A stretch of DNA of 64,000 nt from Benincasa hispida (GCF_009727055.1 NC_052359.1:7148244-7212243); one strand, 5' to 3'; shown: positions 1-11,045, counted from the first letter of the stretch. The notes: a model not told the origin generated them from the sequence alone. Numbers and translations: made by a program.

Positions 1-548
1 CTTTGACTAAAGTTAGTGGGAAAATCCAAACTTTTGTTTGATAATTCCACTAACAAAATAGTGGACTAGGTGTTGGCTTATAGTGGAGACATTAAGCCCA
101 CTAAAGTTAGTGGGAAAATCCAAACTTTTGTTGCTGGCTTTTTTCTATAAATTGGGCTTTTCAATTTATTTAAAAGACTTTTTCCCATTTTTGCAAAAAT
201 TGTTTTTCAAATTTGGGCAGAAAAAAAAAAACTATTTTCTTGGAGAAAAATTCATAACCCAACCCAAAGATCCATCTTATTTTCCATCTCTTTTCTGTCT
301 CTTGTTTTCTTCATCCACCAGGTCCCACAACCCTATTCTGAGTCCAGAGGATAGTAGGTCAACTCTAGTGGTGGTCCAAGAGAGTTTAGGTCGAGATTCA
401 ACAAGGAAAAGCGATTTTCGGGAGCTTCAAAGGTAAGTTAATTACTATTTTTTTCCCCTTCAAATTGCATGTTTTTTCCTTTAAATTAAAAGCAAAATTA
501 GAGTGTAATTAGGTCCTTTTTCCACTGTGTATGTCTCGAGTTCCATCA
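1..548 (+). mobile_element. Family B LTR, 3' portion (window starts inside it)
   Basis: This stretch is the reverse-strand counterpart of the solo LTR at 5527-7479: base 1 matches about 6084 on the opposite strand, and the two stay alignable through the CCCACTAACTTTAGTC block, the splice-like CAAAGGTAA and the terminal TTCCACTG region. The LTR ends in CA at 548. The next bases, ATTTA at 549-553, are the probable target duplication, because the related uninterrupted LTR reads ATTTATAGATAAG at 9724. The other end lies outside the window, so solo LTR and 3' LTR of a full element cannot be told apart. The 117-codon open frame at 83-436 is LTR sequence and has no recognisable protein match. Confidence 0.85.
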
Positions 549-1357
549 ATTTAGAGATAAGAAGCCCGGTAAGCAATGTCTTACTTCTCGTGGCCTTTTA
601 CACTATTTTTTCACTCCAACTCTGTCCAGATGTATATTCTTGCTCTCACAAGTGTTGGTCCTCTCTTCTTTGAATGCTTCTCGGCAGTCTCTCGATCTGT
701 TCGGAAATGATCTCTTGGCTTCCTCGTCTTCTTGCTCGTCTCCGTCCTTTAAGTATAAGTATGAGTATGTACTTGAACAGACTAACGGCTCTCTAATTTC
801 TATATGTGATATATATGATGTTCTATTACAATGGTGGCCTTCGGTATTTATAAAGCTCAAGGTGAAGCAGCCTTCCTTTCTAATGATTGCAATGATGGGC
901 GGTCATTAAATCTCCTGCTCTGATGCGCTAATTTATGGTCACCGAAAAGTTGAGTGCACTTGCTATAGTGTGGCTTTAACGACTTGTCAACTAAATTCGG
1001 ATCCGACCGACATTAGCTTTCTGTCCCATCATGATTTATTAGGTTGTCACCTTGATGCATAGTCTTTATGCGACCACCTTTTTTAGCAATTTCTCACGAT
1101 CGCATATGATTGCATTACTTTGTAATCGCAATCTTCAAACGGTTGACGCCTAATTTCCTTGAATCGCAATTTTACTTGCGCCATCGCATTTTTCCTACAC
1201 AAAATAAGTACATTAACTTTTATGCGATGGGCATATGCGATCGTAATTTCTTCAGTTTAACACTTTTGGACATGATATTGCTTATTTTTACCATCACATT
1301 ATCTCATTGTTTTACTTATTTGAGCTATAATAACGTGTATTTCTACCCGTTATTACA
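549..1357 (-). mobile_element. Athila-like 3' LTR (fragment)
   Basis: This is a direct-repeat partner of 9724-10527, sharing the AGATAAGAAGCCCGGTAAGC block and the ATAACGTGTATTTCTACCC end. On the minus strand the LTR begins at 1357 as TGTAATAACGGG, directly after a purine tract. It is the 3' LTR of the minus-strand element whose gag-protease lies at 2656-8914. A TATAAATA box on the minus strand (845-852) sits about 505 bp into the LTR, in register with 10023-10030 in the partner copy. The LTR is interrupted at 548/549 by the family B LTR. GCGAT/CGCAT words are frequent. Confidence 0.85.
845..852 (-). promoter_or_regulatory. TATA box in Athila-like LTR
   Basis: TATAAATA on the minus strand about 505 bp from the LTR start. 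The same box at the same offset is found at 10023-10030, 43675-43682 and, on the plus strand, in the 50-64 kb LTRs. It is the probable Pol II core promoter of this LTR group. Confidence 0.6.
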
Positions 1358-1368
1358 CCTCCAAATTT
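1358..1368 (-). other. Polypurine tract of the Athila-like element
   Basis: The minus strand reads AAATTTGGAGG immediately before the 3' LTR start. The related elements have a tract of the same kind (about 44217-44226 on the minus strand, 62304-62317 on the plus strand). Polypurine tracts prime plus-strand cDNA synthesis in LTR retrotransposons. Confidence 0.7.
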
Positions 1369-2655
1369 AAAACAATGCTTGTCTTCAAGCATAAACTAAA
1401 GATTTTCTTTAAAAAGTCAACCGCTTTTACCCTACCTAGATTTCTCAAAGTGCCTTATTCAAATTTCATGAACCAACACCTTCTTAATTTCTTTCCTGAT
1501 CTCTTCCTAAAATATTTCTAATTTTTAGGGACCGCAAGTTTAACCTTCAAAAAAACTTTTCTCGTTTCCAGGACATCGCATGATTTATTTCCAACTTTCT
1601 CCAACTGGGGTGTTTCCAAGTGGTTTTTACCCTTGCATAATTTAGATATTCTTTTTGTGATCTTGCACTGATCCAAGTGTCCAGCCTTCGTTTTGGCTTG
1701 CCCCCATGGGTGTCATGCGAGCATCCAACTACGAGCAAGGCACTCTTTATCAGTCTAAACTCATGCCCATTTTATTTGGCAGTGGAGTTGTGATCACTTG
1801 GTTCATGCGTTGATCACGATTCCCACCTTTGTTTTGGCTTACCCCCACGGGTGTCATGTGGACATCCAACTACGAGCGAGATCTGATCTCAACGTTATGA
1901 TTTTTTTTAGATTGAAATTTCTAAAAGTAACAAGGTTGAAAATAACAATAGCACCCCCAAATGTATACACAACAATGTCCTCATTGTTGATAGATTGAAA
2001 TAACTCATTCAATGCTCGTAGGAAGTTTCATAAAAATCGTTTTGAAGGAAAGTTGGTGGACCGCTAACTTTTAGAAATGTTTCATGAATTGACTGTCTTG
2101 AAATTAAGTTGACTCTAGTACAGGCGGGAAGAAATAAAGGCATGAATTTCATCATTGAAATCATTATTGGTACGGGGAAGAATGCGGTGACTAAATAAAG
2201 TAATCAAAATTCAATGATTGTGTCAAACTAAAGAGCATGCGATAATAAAATTTAGAAATATTAAAATGAGACATGAGAAGTGAGAACTTGAAATAAAATA
2301 GTCAAGGAAAGATACAACCTCCAAATTTTCTCTATTGCCCGCATCATCTTTGATCGCATCCTTGCTTGTGGTGGGCCGATTCCTCGATTGCGATAGGCTG
2401 ATTGAACTGGTCGTGTGTTTTTATGTTATCGCATAGCTCCACCGCAATCGTTCACTACGATCATTGCTAAATATCAAGAGGGTAAAACAAGTATAAAAGA
2501 CAGAGTTGGTAATTCTAAAGAGTAGTGATTGTACAAAAAGGTAAAGTAAGTTCATGAAAGAAATATATCAAAAGGATACTCAAAAAATGCGTCCCTGATG
2601 AGTTTGTGTCGCATATCACGTAGGGACTACTTGTTTCTTCTTCAATCTGGATTTT
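1369..2655 (-). mobile_element. 3' untranslated region of the Athila-like element
   Basis: This lies between the protease remnant and the polypurine tract. I see no reverse transcriptase, RNase H or integrase motif in any minus-strand frame. It contains the conserved tandem 45-bp motif at 1689-1736 and 1826-1876 and otherwise unremarkable AT-rich sequence. In an autonomous element several kb of pol would lie between protease and 3' LTR, so either pol has been deleted or the element was a gag-protease-only derivative. Confidence 0.65.
1689..1876 (-). repeat. Duplicated ~45-bp conserved motif (pair 1)
   Basis: Two imperfect copies, 1689-1736 and 1826-1876, share the plus-strand words TTTTGGCTT, GGGTGTCATG and ACATCCAACTACGAGC (GCATCC in the first copy). 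Pairs of the same motif, in the same orientation relative to the element, occur at about 44540-44780, 53040-53220, 58250-58440 and 61800-61990. Conservation in an otherwise diverged noncoding region suggests a role for the element, for example an RNA structure. No function is known to me. Confidence 0.8.
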
Positions 2656-2889
2656 TCAGGTCCACAGAGGTTTTCTTTCATTTTCTTGATCCTCTGAGAT
2701 CTTGATCGCCTCAATCCTGAGCTTCTTCCTATTGATGCTCATTGTGATCTCTCCTTTGTGAACATCAATTTGAGCACGACCAGTAGATAGAAATGGTCGT
2801 CCCAATATGATAGGCACATCTTCGTCCGCTTCATGATCTAGAATGATGAAGTCTGTCGATAGAATGAATTTATCAATTGTGACCAAGAC
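2656..2889 (-). pseudogene. Athila-like retropepsin, C-terminal part
   Basis: The minus-strand translation carries IDKFILSTDFIILDHE and then PIILGRPFLSTGRA, the C-terminal half of the Athila-type aspartic protease with its conserved ILGRPFL block. Known function: cleavage of the gag-pol polyprotein inside the virus-like particle. The N-terminal half continues at 5024 after the LTR insertion at 2890-5023, with ...GELKDIL on one side and VTIDKF on the other. The reading frame ends at 2656 with no RT following. The gene is dead because of the insertion and a lost catalytic aspartate in the other half. Confidence 0.85.
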
Positions 2890-5023
2890 CGTTAGGGTTG
2901 ATGCCCTAAAGTCTCGTGTCCTGTAGTTTGTAAACAGCTTGTACGAACGCTTGTGTTGTTAATATATGATATTTACTTCACATCTTGTATTATTGCTCAT
3001 TTACTTGTTTTATTTGCTTTACCACAAACCAATAAACATAAAATCCCTGGTTATCAGTATGTGACTCAAGCATGTATGTGGTGACATACAAGTGGATCAT
3101 GTCTTGAGTGATAACCAAAATGGTCTGTAGTATATGAATATAGAAGGGAAACCTTATCCTGGTAACGCAACAGATACAGCTCGCTTTGTGGAAAGGTCAC
3201 AAGTGTTGTGACTTGTCACAGATGGTCTGATCCTGATCATTCATGGTTGGGACATGCGAGCGGGGGTGTCCTATACAAAAAGTTTGTATAAGACCTGATC
3301 AAAAAGTGTTAACGTCTCGTTATATAACACCGTTCATGACAAAGACTTCGCTTCACTAGGATGACCATAGGTAACATGACCTCAATCCTGAGTGAGTTGA
3401 GAACTCCTGCCATTGAGGGCTTTCCTTTTATTTGTATGGGTGTGAGTGGCCTGTTCGCCGATTCAAACCTACCATTTTGGGGATTCCTCTGATTTGGGAG
3501 TTGGGAACTCAACTACACAAGATGGAATTCACTCCTTCCCCGAGGCAAGGGTAAGTAGATAGATGGCTCCCTTAAGGGCTGATTCCAGGGCTTGAACGAT
3601 GTGGCGCCACACACCTTCTCTTGGCCCGAGAGGTGTTCACACATAGTTGCACTATGTTGTATTGTATATTAGAGGAATCAATGGTACTTAAGGAGTGAGA
3701 TGTAATTACAGAGGCAAAACAGTAATTTTGCCCAACTGTACTTACGAGCATCTGTGAAGGGTCATCGTACTCATGATTGGTTATATTCGATGAACATAGA
3801 AATATACCTGTGGTAAGAAGAATTCAGCTATTGGTCTTTAGTGGAATGTCTGACAGTTAACAGATAGTGGATCTCGTGACTAAAGAGTTTAGTCAGCTAT
3901 TCATGTACCGTTGAAGCTTCGAGCCACAGGTCTATTAGATCCCCTGGGTAGCTCGAATAAAGTCGAGAACCAGTATTTGGGTTAATTTGAAATGTTCAAA
4001 TTGACAAGAGGAAGTTCGATTATATATGATATAATTAGGTTGGTTAATTATATATGATATAATTGGCTAAATGTATGAGATACATTATTTTGGAGAAAAT
4101 TAGATATGAATATGATTTATATCAAGAAGAGGAGAAAATACTATAGTAGATATGTGATATCAAACTGTAGGATATAAATATAATATGATTATATTTATTA
4201 ATTAATTAGTTAGTTAATTATAAGATAATTATGCCAAGTTTCACATTCAGACGTGGGTTAGTGGGTAGCATCGGTTATTGTAATCGATGAGTTAAAATGA
4301 AAATAGTTTTCATTTTTGCATCATCCGGTCATTCGCCCAAAAGATTTCGTGAAGAGCGCGTTGGTGAAAGAAAACGATCTCTCGAGAGCCTATACGATAG
4401 CCGCTTCTCTGTCTAAACGATCATCCATCTCATGCTAAACGATCGCACACTCTCGCCTACACGATCGAATGGCTTCTCTAAACGATCATATAGTGTGCCG
4501 ATTTAATTAAACGATTGTATACCTTTTCCTAAACGATCCTTCAGTAAATCCTACATGATCATGTAGCTCCTCCTAGATGATAAGCATTTCTGCTATGCGA
4601 TAGCATTTTCTTCTCTCCCACTTGCTTATCGACTACACGATTTTTGTTTTCTCCATCCTCTATCAAATTCACCAAAGCCCACCTTTTGGGTTTTCACTCC
4701 AAGAATACGTGGGGCTCATTAGTGGTGGTGTCGTCCCTGTTGCGGTCATGAGTTCGCGTTGTTCGTGCTGCTACGGTCAACGTTTTTTGTCGGGTGTTGG
4801 TAGAACAGTTGGAGGGTTCTGCTACATTAGAGTTCTGAAGATTGAAGATTGACTTCAACTGGTATGGAACTCTTTCCCTTATTATTTGTTGTTAGTAGCA
4901 TGCAATTAATTAGACTTTATTTGCATAACTGTAAGTGTTGAATGTATAATGTTGTATTTCGGTCATGGTGATATCGGGGCGATCCGAACACGCTCATGGA
5001 ACTCATCGATATGAGATCCTTCA
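2890..5023 (+). mobile_element. Family A (copia) solo LTR, inserted in the protease gene
   Basis: It starts near 2890 as a mutated TGTTGGGGTTGATGCC (here CGTTAGGGTTGATGCC) and ends GAGATCCTTCA at 5023, about 2.13 kb. AGATA follows at 5024-5028, and a decayed AGA-C precedes the LTR, so the 5-bp duplication is imperfect. It has no internal region, so it is a solo LTR produced by LTR-LTR recombination. Inside are a conserved TATATAAC box (3321-3328) and, at about 4360-4640, a cluster of AAACGATCG-like words typical of this family. The start is uncertain by about 3 bp. Confidence 0.85.
3321..3328 (+). promoter_or_regulatory. Candidate TATA box in family A LTR
   Basis: TATATAAC lies in a block (CTCGTTATATAAC...GTTCATGA) conserved in nearly all family A LTRs of the window, for example 34451-34458, about 430 bp from the LTR start. 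A core promoter role is inferred from position and conservation. Confidence 0.4.
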
Positions 5024-5521
5024 AGATATCCTTCAACTCTCCCTCAGGGTGTACTAGGGAACTATCCACAAGCTGGAGAGTCTCCATCGTGGGCGTCAGT
5101 TGTCCCACATTCAATTGTTTGAAGATTGAAAGTGGCATTAAATTTATACTTGCCCCAAGATTGCATAGTGCTTGATCGATGTAGACCCCTCCAATTGAGT
5201 AGGGTATCGTAAAGCTTCCTGGGTTGCGCATCTTTGGTGAGATTATAGTGTTTGATCTTTACGTTAAAGCCACCGTAGCAATCTTTCCTTCATCATTCTG
5301 CTTCTTTTTTAGTCTTTGCGAGAATGGTGGTCTATAGGTTTCGTGGTCTAGAGGCTTAGAGGTGGACGCAACTTCTGGTTCCATCATCTCGGGCTCTTCT
5401 GATTCAATTTGCGTCAACGGGTTCTTGAATTCCATCACATTCGGATTGGTCCTGCTAGGCTCTTTCCTTTCTTCCACTGTCGTCTTTCCACTTTGCAGGG
5501 TGACTACTAGGCATTGTTCTT
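5024..5521 (-). pseudogene. Athila-like gag C-terminus and retropepsin N-terminal part
   Basis: The upstream segment (5477-5259) encodes an acidic linker followed by YRPPFSQRLKKKQ, typical of the Athila gag-protease junction. The downstream segment (5231-5024) encodes NPGSFTIPYSIGG and ALCNLGASINLMPLS, the active-site half of the protease. The catalytic aspartate expected in the CDLGASINLMP motif is asparagine (codon 5160-5162), so the enzyme would be inactive. The usual stretch of roughly 60-70 residues between the two segments is missing and the frame shifts, so there is an internal deletion. The gene is split by the LTR at 2890-5023 and separated from the rest of gag by the LTR at 5527-7479. 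Confidence 0.85.
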
Positions 5522-5526
5522 TCCCT

Positions 5527-7479
5527 TGAAAGAAAAATAAGCATGCGCAGTGGAATTGAGGACTAATTTTAATCTAATTGCACAAAAATAACATACAACC
5601 CTAAATTAATTAATTAGGGTTTTTTGTAACATTACCTTTGAAGCTCCCGAAACGCTTCTATCTCCGCTCGAACACGAACCTAACAACCACTAGAGCTAAC
5701 CTACTATTCTCTAGACTCAGAATCGGGTTGTGGGACCCGATGGATGAAGAAACCGAGAGAGAGAAAGAGATGGAAATAGGAGATGGATTTTTTTGGGTTG
5801 GGTATGAGTTTTGATATTTCTCAAAAATGGTGATTTTTTCCAACCCAATTTAGAAACTAATTTTGGAAAAATTGTCAAAAGTTCTCTATCCAAATTGAAA
5901 GCCCAAATTTATAGAAAAAACCATGCAAAAATTGCATGAAACAAATTCATAAAAACCCAACACCTCAAAATCCACTATCTAAGTGGGTTGGATGTCTCCA
6001 CTATAAGCCAACACCTAGTCCACTATCTTGTTAGTTGAATTATCCAACAAAAAGTTTGGATTTTCCCACTAACTTTAGTCAAAGGGCAAAATGGTCATTT
6101 TTTCAAAGTCAAATTTTGATCGAAAAGTCAACATTTTGACTTTTTATGATTTTTTCCGTGTTGACTAATTTTGACCTCCCGAGCAAGAATCCGTATTCAT
6201 TTTCTTTAAATTCAAATCACATTTGAATATAAGGCCGGTCAAAGTTTGACTTTTCAAAGTCAAAAGTCAATTCTTTGACTTTTTACATCTTTGACCATTT
6301 CCATTATTTTCGAGCTTCCAAATATGAACGTATTCATATTCTTGATATTCAAATCACATTGAATCATTAAAGTTGTATCTCTAAACTGAAAACCGACCAC
6401 TATATCACATATACTTGTCGGTTTCTTTCTCTTCACCTAATTCGAATAATTCGAATCATTCTATCATACTGTTCTAAGTTTATTCCATATGAGCTAGTAG
6501 GGGAACCTAATGGACCTATAGATCATGGGCTCCAACGATCTGAGATTAGCTGGCTAAACTCTTTTAGACGGAGCTCATCAACATTCGTTAACTAACGGGT
6601 CATTCCACTATAGTCCCGTAGTTGTATTCCCCTCACTATAGATATATTTGTGTCCATATGATATAACCATGATTAGTAAGCTAATCCTTCACAGGTTGTT
6701 CGTAATCTCGACTAGGTCATAAAAACCGTTTACCCCCAAAACTACATCTTATTCCTTAAGTTCCACTAATCCTCTAATGAAAAACTAGTTTAAAGTCTGA
6801 CCTATAAACCGAACCCCTCTCGGCCCAAGGAGAGGGTGGGGTCCCTTGTTCAAGACTTGGATTCAGTACTAAAGGGAACAACCTATCTACTATCCCTATA
6901 ATGGGTAGGAGTGAATTCCGTCTTGCACCCTATGTTCCCAGCTATCCACCTGATCTTACCTCTGAAATGGGAGGCTTATTGGGCCAGCGATAATGAGCTG
7001 CTCTCACCTATGCAGATCTAAGGATAATTACGAGTGAACAGGAGTTCATAGTTAGCTAAGGATTAAGATTAAGTTACCTAGGTCATCAATTAACGAAATG
7101 GTCAGTTTTATACATAAAATGGCGTTTAGAACGTAAAAAGTGACTATTTCATGGTTCAATTTTATGTAAACTCTTTACATAGGATGCCCCACTTTCATGT
7201 CTCCAATGAACGGTTTAGGATCAAATCGTTTGTATTAACTACAATATGGGCCGCATCCATAGTGTCCCCAGAATAAGGCGCCCAACCTTATTCATATACT
7301 ATAGACCATTTTGTCTATATATTTGAACTTGATCCACATTTATGTCACTACATAAAGTTCAAACTTAAACTTAATAGCCTCGGATCCTTAGTTTATTGGA
7401 TTCATGAATATAGAATTTCATTTTACTGAACAAGAATATGATATTACAAACTACGATTTTTAGGACATAAAAACCAACA
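5527..7479 (-). mobile_element. Family B solo LTR with exact target duplication
   Basis: On the minus strand it begins TGTTGGTTTTTATG at 7479 and ends ...TTTCTTTCA at 5527, 1953 bp. TCCCT flanks it on both sides (5522-5526 and 7480-7484), a perfect 5-bp target duplication. There is no primer site or coding domain, so this is a solo LTR. It lies inside gag of the Athila-like element, between the zinc knuckle and the gag-protease linker. Internal blocks (a CAAGACTTGG...TAGGAGTGAATTCC region) are diverged versions of family A LTR sequence. Its 3' part is repeated in opposite orientation at 1-548. Confidence 0.95.
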
Positions 7480-7484
7480 TCCCT

Positions 7485-8914
7485 GTATTCCCCGGGTTGC
7501 AAGGGAGCTCAGTTGAGCTTGGCAACATCCCTTGTGGTATTTTTTTCAGCTCCCCTGTAATCTATCCTATTTGGATTTCTAGATTACGGATCGAAGTCGC
7601 CTGATTCTGGAGGACCATCTCCTTCTTTTCAATGTACTACTTTAATAGGTTCTCTAGAGAGGATGATGGCGGTGCTTGCGAGCTACAAGCTTGTTGGTTT
7701 TGTTGACCGTTCATTCATTGGAAAAATCCTGGCGGTCCTTCTTTTTGCGCCATAGGTTGATAACTTTGTTGTTGGTTATTTTTCCAAGCGAAATTGGGGT
7801 GGTTTCTCTACCCGAGGTTATATGTATTAGAGAAAGGGTTGTTCTTTACAAAGTATACTGACTGCGGGTTTCTTGGACATTCTTCAATCGGATGCGATTC
7901 TCCACAAGTTGCACAACTCGTGCTCGTCTGTTCAATTGCATTGACCCACCCTCTTTATGTTCCAGGGTTGTTGATTACGATGCCCTGTAATAGATTTATC
8001 ATCGCATTCATTTGATTCTGTAAAGATGCGATGGCACCGTTATTTTCATTACCTTCTCGAAGTTTTATTCATTGATCGCTTTCCTGCCAATCTTCATGAT
8101 TCTTTGATATGAAATCGAGGATATTTTTCACCTCATCATAAGTTTTATCAATTAAACCACCAGCTGCTGCCACATTGGCAGCCGTCTGTGATGCCAGATT
8201 TAATCCATGGTAAAATATCTCCATCTAGAGGCAGTTTGGTAATCCGTTGTGTAGACAATCTCACACTAATCTCTTAAACCTCACTTACACGTCGTTGAGC
8301 GATTCGTCTATTTCCTATTCAAAATTCGTGATTAACTTCCTCTTTCTTGCATTCTCGGTAGAAGGGAAGTATTTCTTCATAAACTTCTCTACAACTTGTT
8401 CCCACGAAGTTATCTCCCCTGGTTCGAGGGAATATGCCCATTTCCTTGCTTGATCGAATAACGAAAATGGAAACAACATGAATCGAACTTCTTCAGCAGA
8501 GATATTTGGGAACACAAAAGTGTTACAGATTTCAATGAAACTCTGGAGATGGGCATGCGAATCCTCATCACGCCTTCCACCAAAATGTCTGACTGTCTGG
8601 ATCATCTGTAACATAACCAGTTTCATCTCAAACCTTGATCTGTCTAAAGCTAGCCTCATGATTCCAGGGGAGAAATCATACAGGTTAGGTGACGCATAGT
8701 CCCGGATGGGTCTATTGCAGTCATTCGCCAGGAGAATGGGGTTTTCCATGATGTTATTCACATTCGTGGCTCTTTCTTCCGGTTGTTCCGCCATCCTGGG
8801 ATTTCTTTCTTGTTGTTGTCGGTGATTGTTTCTCTGTCTTCTTCGGAACGTTCTTTCAATCTTTGGGTTGTAATTGGGCTCAGGAACATGTCCTTCGCTC
8901 ATAAGACTCAACTA
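7485..8914 (-). pseudogene. Athila-like gag with zinc knuckle
   Basis: The 198-codon open frame 8911-8315 carries the Athila gag signature: ENPILLANDCNRPIRDYA near residue 56 of the frame, then DEDSHAHLQSFIEICNTF, LFPFSLFDQARKWAYSL and WEQVVEKFMKKYFP (Retrotrans_gag region). After frame breaks, coding similarity resumes with FYHGLNLASQTAANVAAAGG (around 8200) and a CX2CX3HX4C zinc knuckle, CATCGESHPIEEC, at 7877-7916, then NTYNLG(stop)RNHPNFAW, where a conserved tryptophan has become TAG. Gag would form the particle shell and bind element RNA. The first in-frame ATG is at 8911, but the native start could be the later MAEQPEE. Broken by stops, indels and the LTR at 5527-7479. Confidence 0.9.
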
Positions 8915-10527
8915 TAAGCCTCACTAAGTTTCCTGGTAAGTCCAGGGTCGAACACAGGGACTACTGAGTAAATATGCGACAGTTACTTCGATTATCTTGC
9001 GGTGGTGAAAACAAATGAGTTGAATGGTGTTTTTATTAAGAATATTTCCTATGCGATGGAGTGTGAACATAGAGTTGATGAAATCGAGAGTTATAAATGA
9101 GTATGCGATGAAGGGGTTGAGAAGGGATTTAGCTAACATTTCCTAAGATTATGCACAAGTTATGCGATCATGCTACACACGAATAACAACATGTCATCTC
9201 TCAATGCAAATGTCATAATTCATCTCTCAATGCAAATGTCATAATTCCTATTTCTAGGACGCATGTGATGTATACAAAAAGTCGATAGGACTTATGTCTA
9301 AGCCTCTATTATTGTCTATGCGATGATGAATGATGTACATATAAAACAAGGTGACCGCATACTATCATATCCTATTTCTAGGGTGCATGCGATGTGTTAA
9401 TAACAATAGAACTTATGTCTAAGTTTCTATTGCATGCTTATATGGTTCTAATCTGACTCTATCAAGCCTAGATTCTATTCTGACTCTCTCAAGTTTAGAT
9501 TCTATCTTTAGACTACTCTCTCAAGTATCTCTAAAGGGTGAATGACGCATACATAAGACAAGATGATCGCATAAAATGTAAATCATAAGTCATGCTAGCT
9601 AAGTATTTCTCAACCCATTTAGAAATTTAGCTACTCATGCGAAGTATGGTGAGATGGAACATAGGTTGAAATGAGATTTTCATTTTCTATAAATAGAGTG
9701 CTGAATACAAAATAACAAATGGAATTTATAGATAAGAAGCCCGGTAAGCAATGTCTTGCTTCCCGTGGTCTTTTACACTGTTCTTCTTCACTCCAACTCT
9801 ATTCGAGATGAATAATCTTGCTCTCGCAAGTGTTGACCCTCTATCCTTTGAACTCTTTCCGGAAGTCTCTCGATCTGTTCGGGAATGATATCTCGGCTTC
9901 CTCGTCTCCTTGCTCGTCTTTGTCCTCTAAGTATAAGTATGAGTATGTACTTGAACAGACTAATGGCTCTCTAACTTCTATATGTGATATATATGATGAC
10001 CGGTTACAATTGTGTCCTTCGGTATTTATAGAGCTCAAGGTGAAGCAGCCTCCCTTTCTAATGATTGCAATGATGGGCTATCATGAAATCTCCTGCTCTG
10101 ATGCGCCGATTAATGGTCACCAAAAAGTTAAGTGTATTTGCTACAGTGTGGCTTTAACGGCTTGTCAACTAAATTCGGATTCAACAGTCATCAGCTTTTC
10201 GTCCCATCATAATTTATTATGCTGTCACCTTGATACGCAGTCTTTATGCGGCCACATTTTTTAGCAACTTCTCACGATCACATGACTTTGTGATCGAAAT
10301 CTTCAAGCACACTGACGCTTAATTCCTTTGGATCGCAATTTTACTTGCGCCATCGCATTTTTCCTGCACAAAATAATTAAATTAACTGCTTTTATGCGAT
10401 GGGCGCATGCGATCGCAATTTCTTCAGTTTAGCACTTTTGGACATGATATTGCTTATTTTTACCATCACATTCTCTCATAGTTTTACTTATTTGAGTTAT
10501 AATAACGTGTATTTCTACCCATTATCA
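8915..10527 (-). mobile_element. Athila-like 5' LTR and leader
   Basis: On the minus strand the LTR starts at 10527 (TGATAATGGGTAGAAAT), matching the 3' LTR end at 1357. The part 9724-10527 is a direct repeat of 549-1357. The part near 8915-9010 reads, on the minus strand, like the terminal LTR block of the related elements at 50-64 kb (GTGTTCGACC then GGAAACTTAG, compare about 60595-60625). I could not find the expected tRNA-Asp primer site before gag, so the LTR end and leader boundary are unresolved, probably by deletion. 9180-9720 contains a short local duplication (CATAATTC then ATCTCTCAATGCAAATGTC, 9190-9246) and CTCTCTCAAGT repeats. Confidence 0.75.
10023..10030 (-). promoter_or_regulatory. 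TATA box in Athila-like 5' LTR
   Basis: Minus-strand TATAAATA about 500 bp from the LTR start, in register with the 3' LTR copy at 845-852. Confidence 0.6.
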
Positions 10528-11045
10528 ACGATACCTCGTGCTTGCTCAACGATTGTTTAGACGATTGTGCTTCACCACATCGTTGTCGTTTAGATGATCG
10601 TTTAAGGCTTGCATTGTACGTTGCGCATTGCACGATTGCGTGCCTCATGCTTCATCGCATAGTCAAGGTACACGATCATTGCTAAACGATCGTTTAGCTC
10701 AGGAAGCATTGGTAAACGATTGAGTAAAGCATTTACTTTTTCATGTAGGTGATCACAAGGAATTTGGTACACGACGCGATTCTTTGCCCCGACGGTTCAA
10801 GACCCGGTTCGCCTTTTTGAACCAGAGACTCTTTGCTATTTGTAATAGTTAGCTTTGATTTCTAGGATTTGAGGCCAATTATCCCGATTCATCAACTTTT
10901 ATTTAATGAGATGTATGTTGTTTATATACCATAGTGTATGACATATAGATTTGAAACCCACCTTAGATTGTGCAATTATTCATGTGTCATATATTATAAG
11001 TGTTATAATATGGTATGATGAAATTACAAGAAAGCATGTGCATGC
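10528..11045 (+). mobile_element. Family A leader fragment
   Basis: This resembles the leader of the complete copia element (about 36650-37200): a block of AAACGATCGTTTAG-like words at 10535-10730, then GAGATGTATGTTGTTTATA, ACCCACCTTAG and repeated ATTATAAGTGTTATA words. It joins the Athila-like LTR directly at 10527/10528. No gag or primer site remains. Confidence 0.65.

Noticed and set aside
83..436. 117-codon open frame at the window start
   Set aside because: Lies wholly in a family B LTR and its counterpart at 5527-6084 is broken; no domain recognised.
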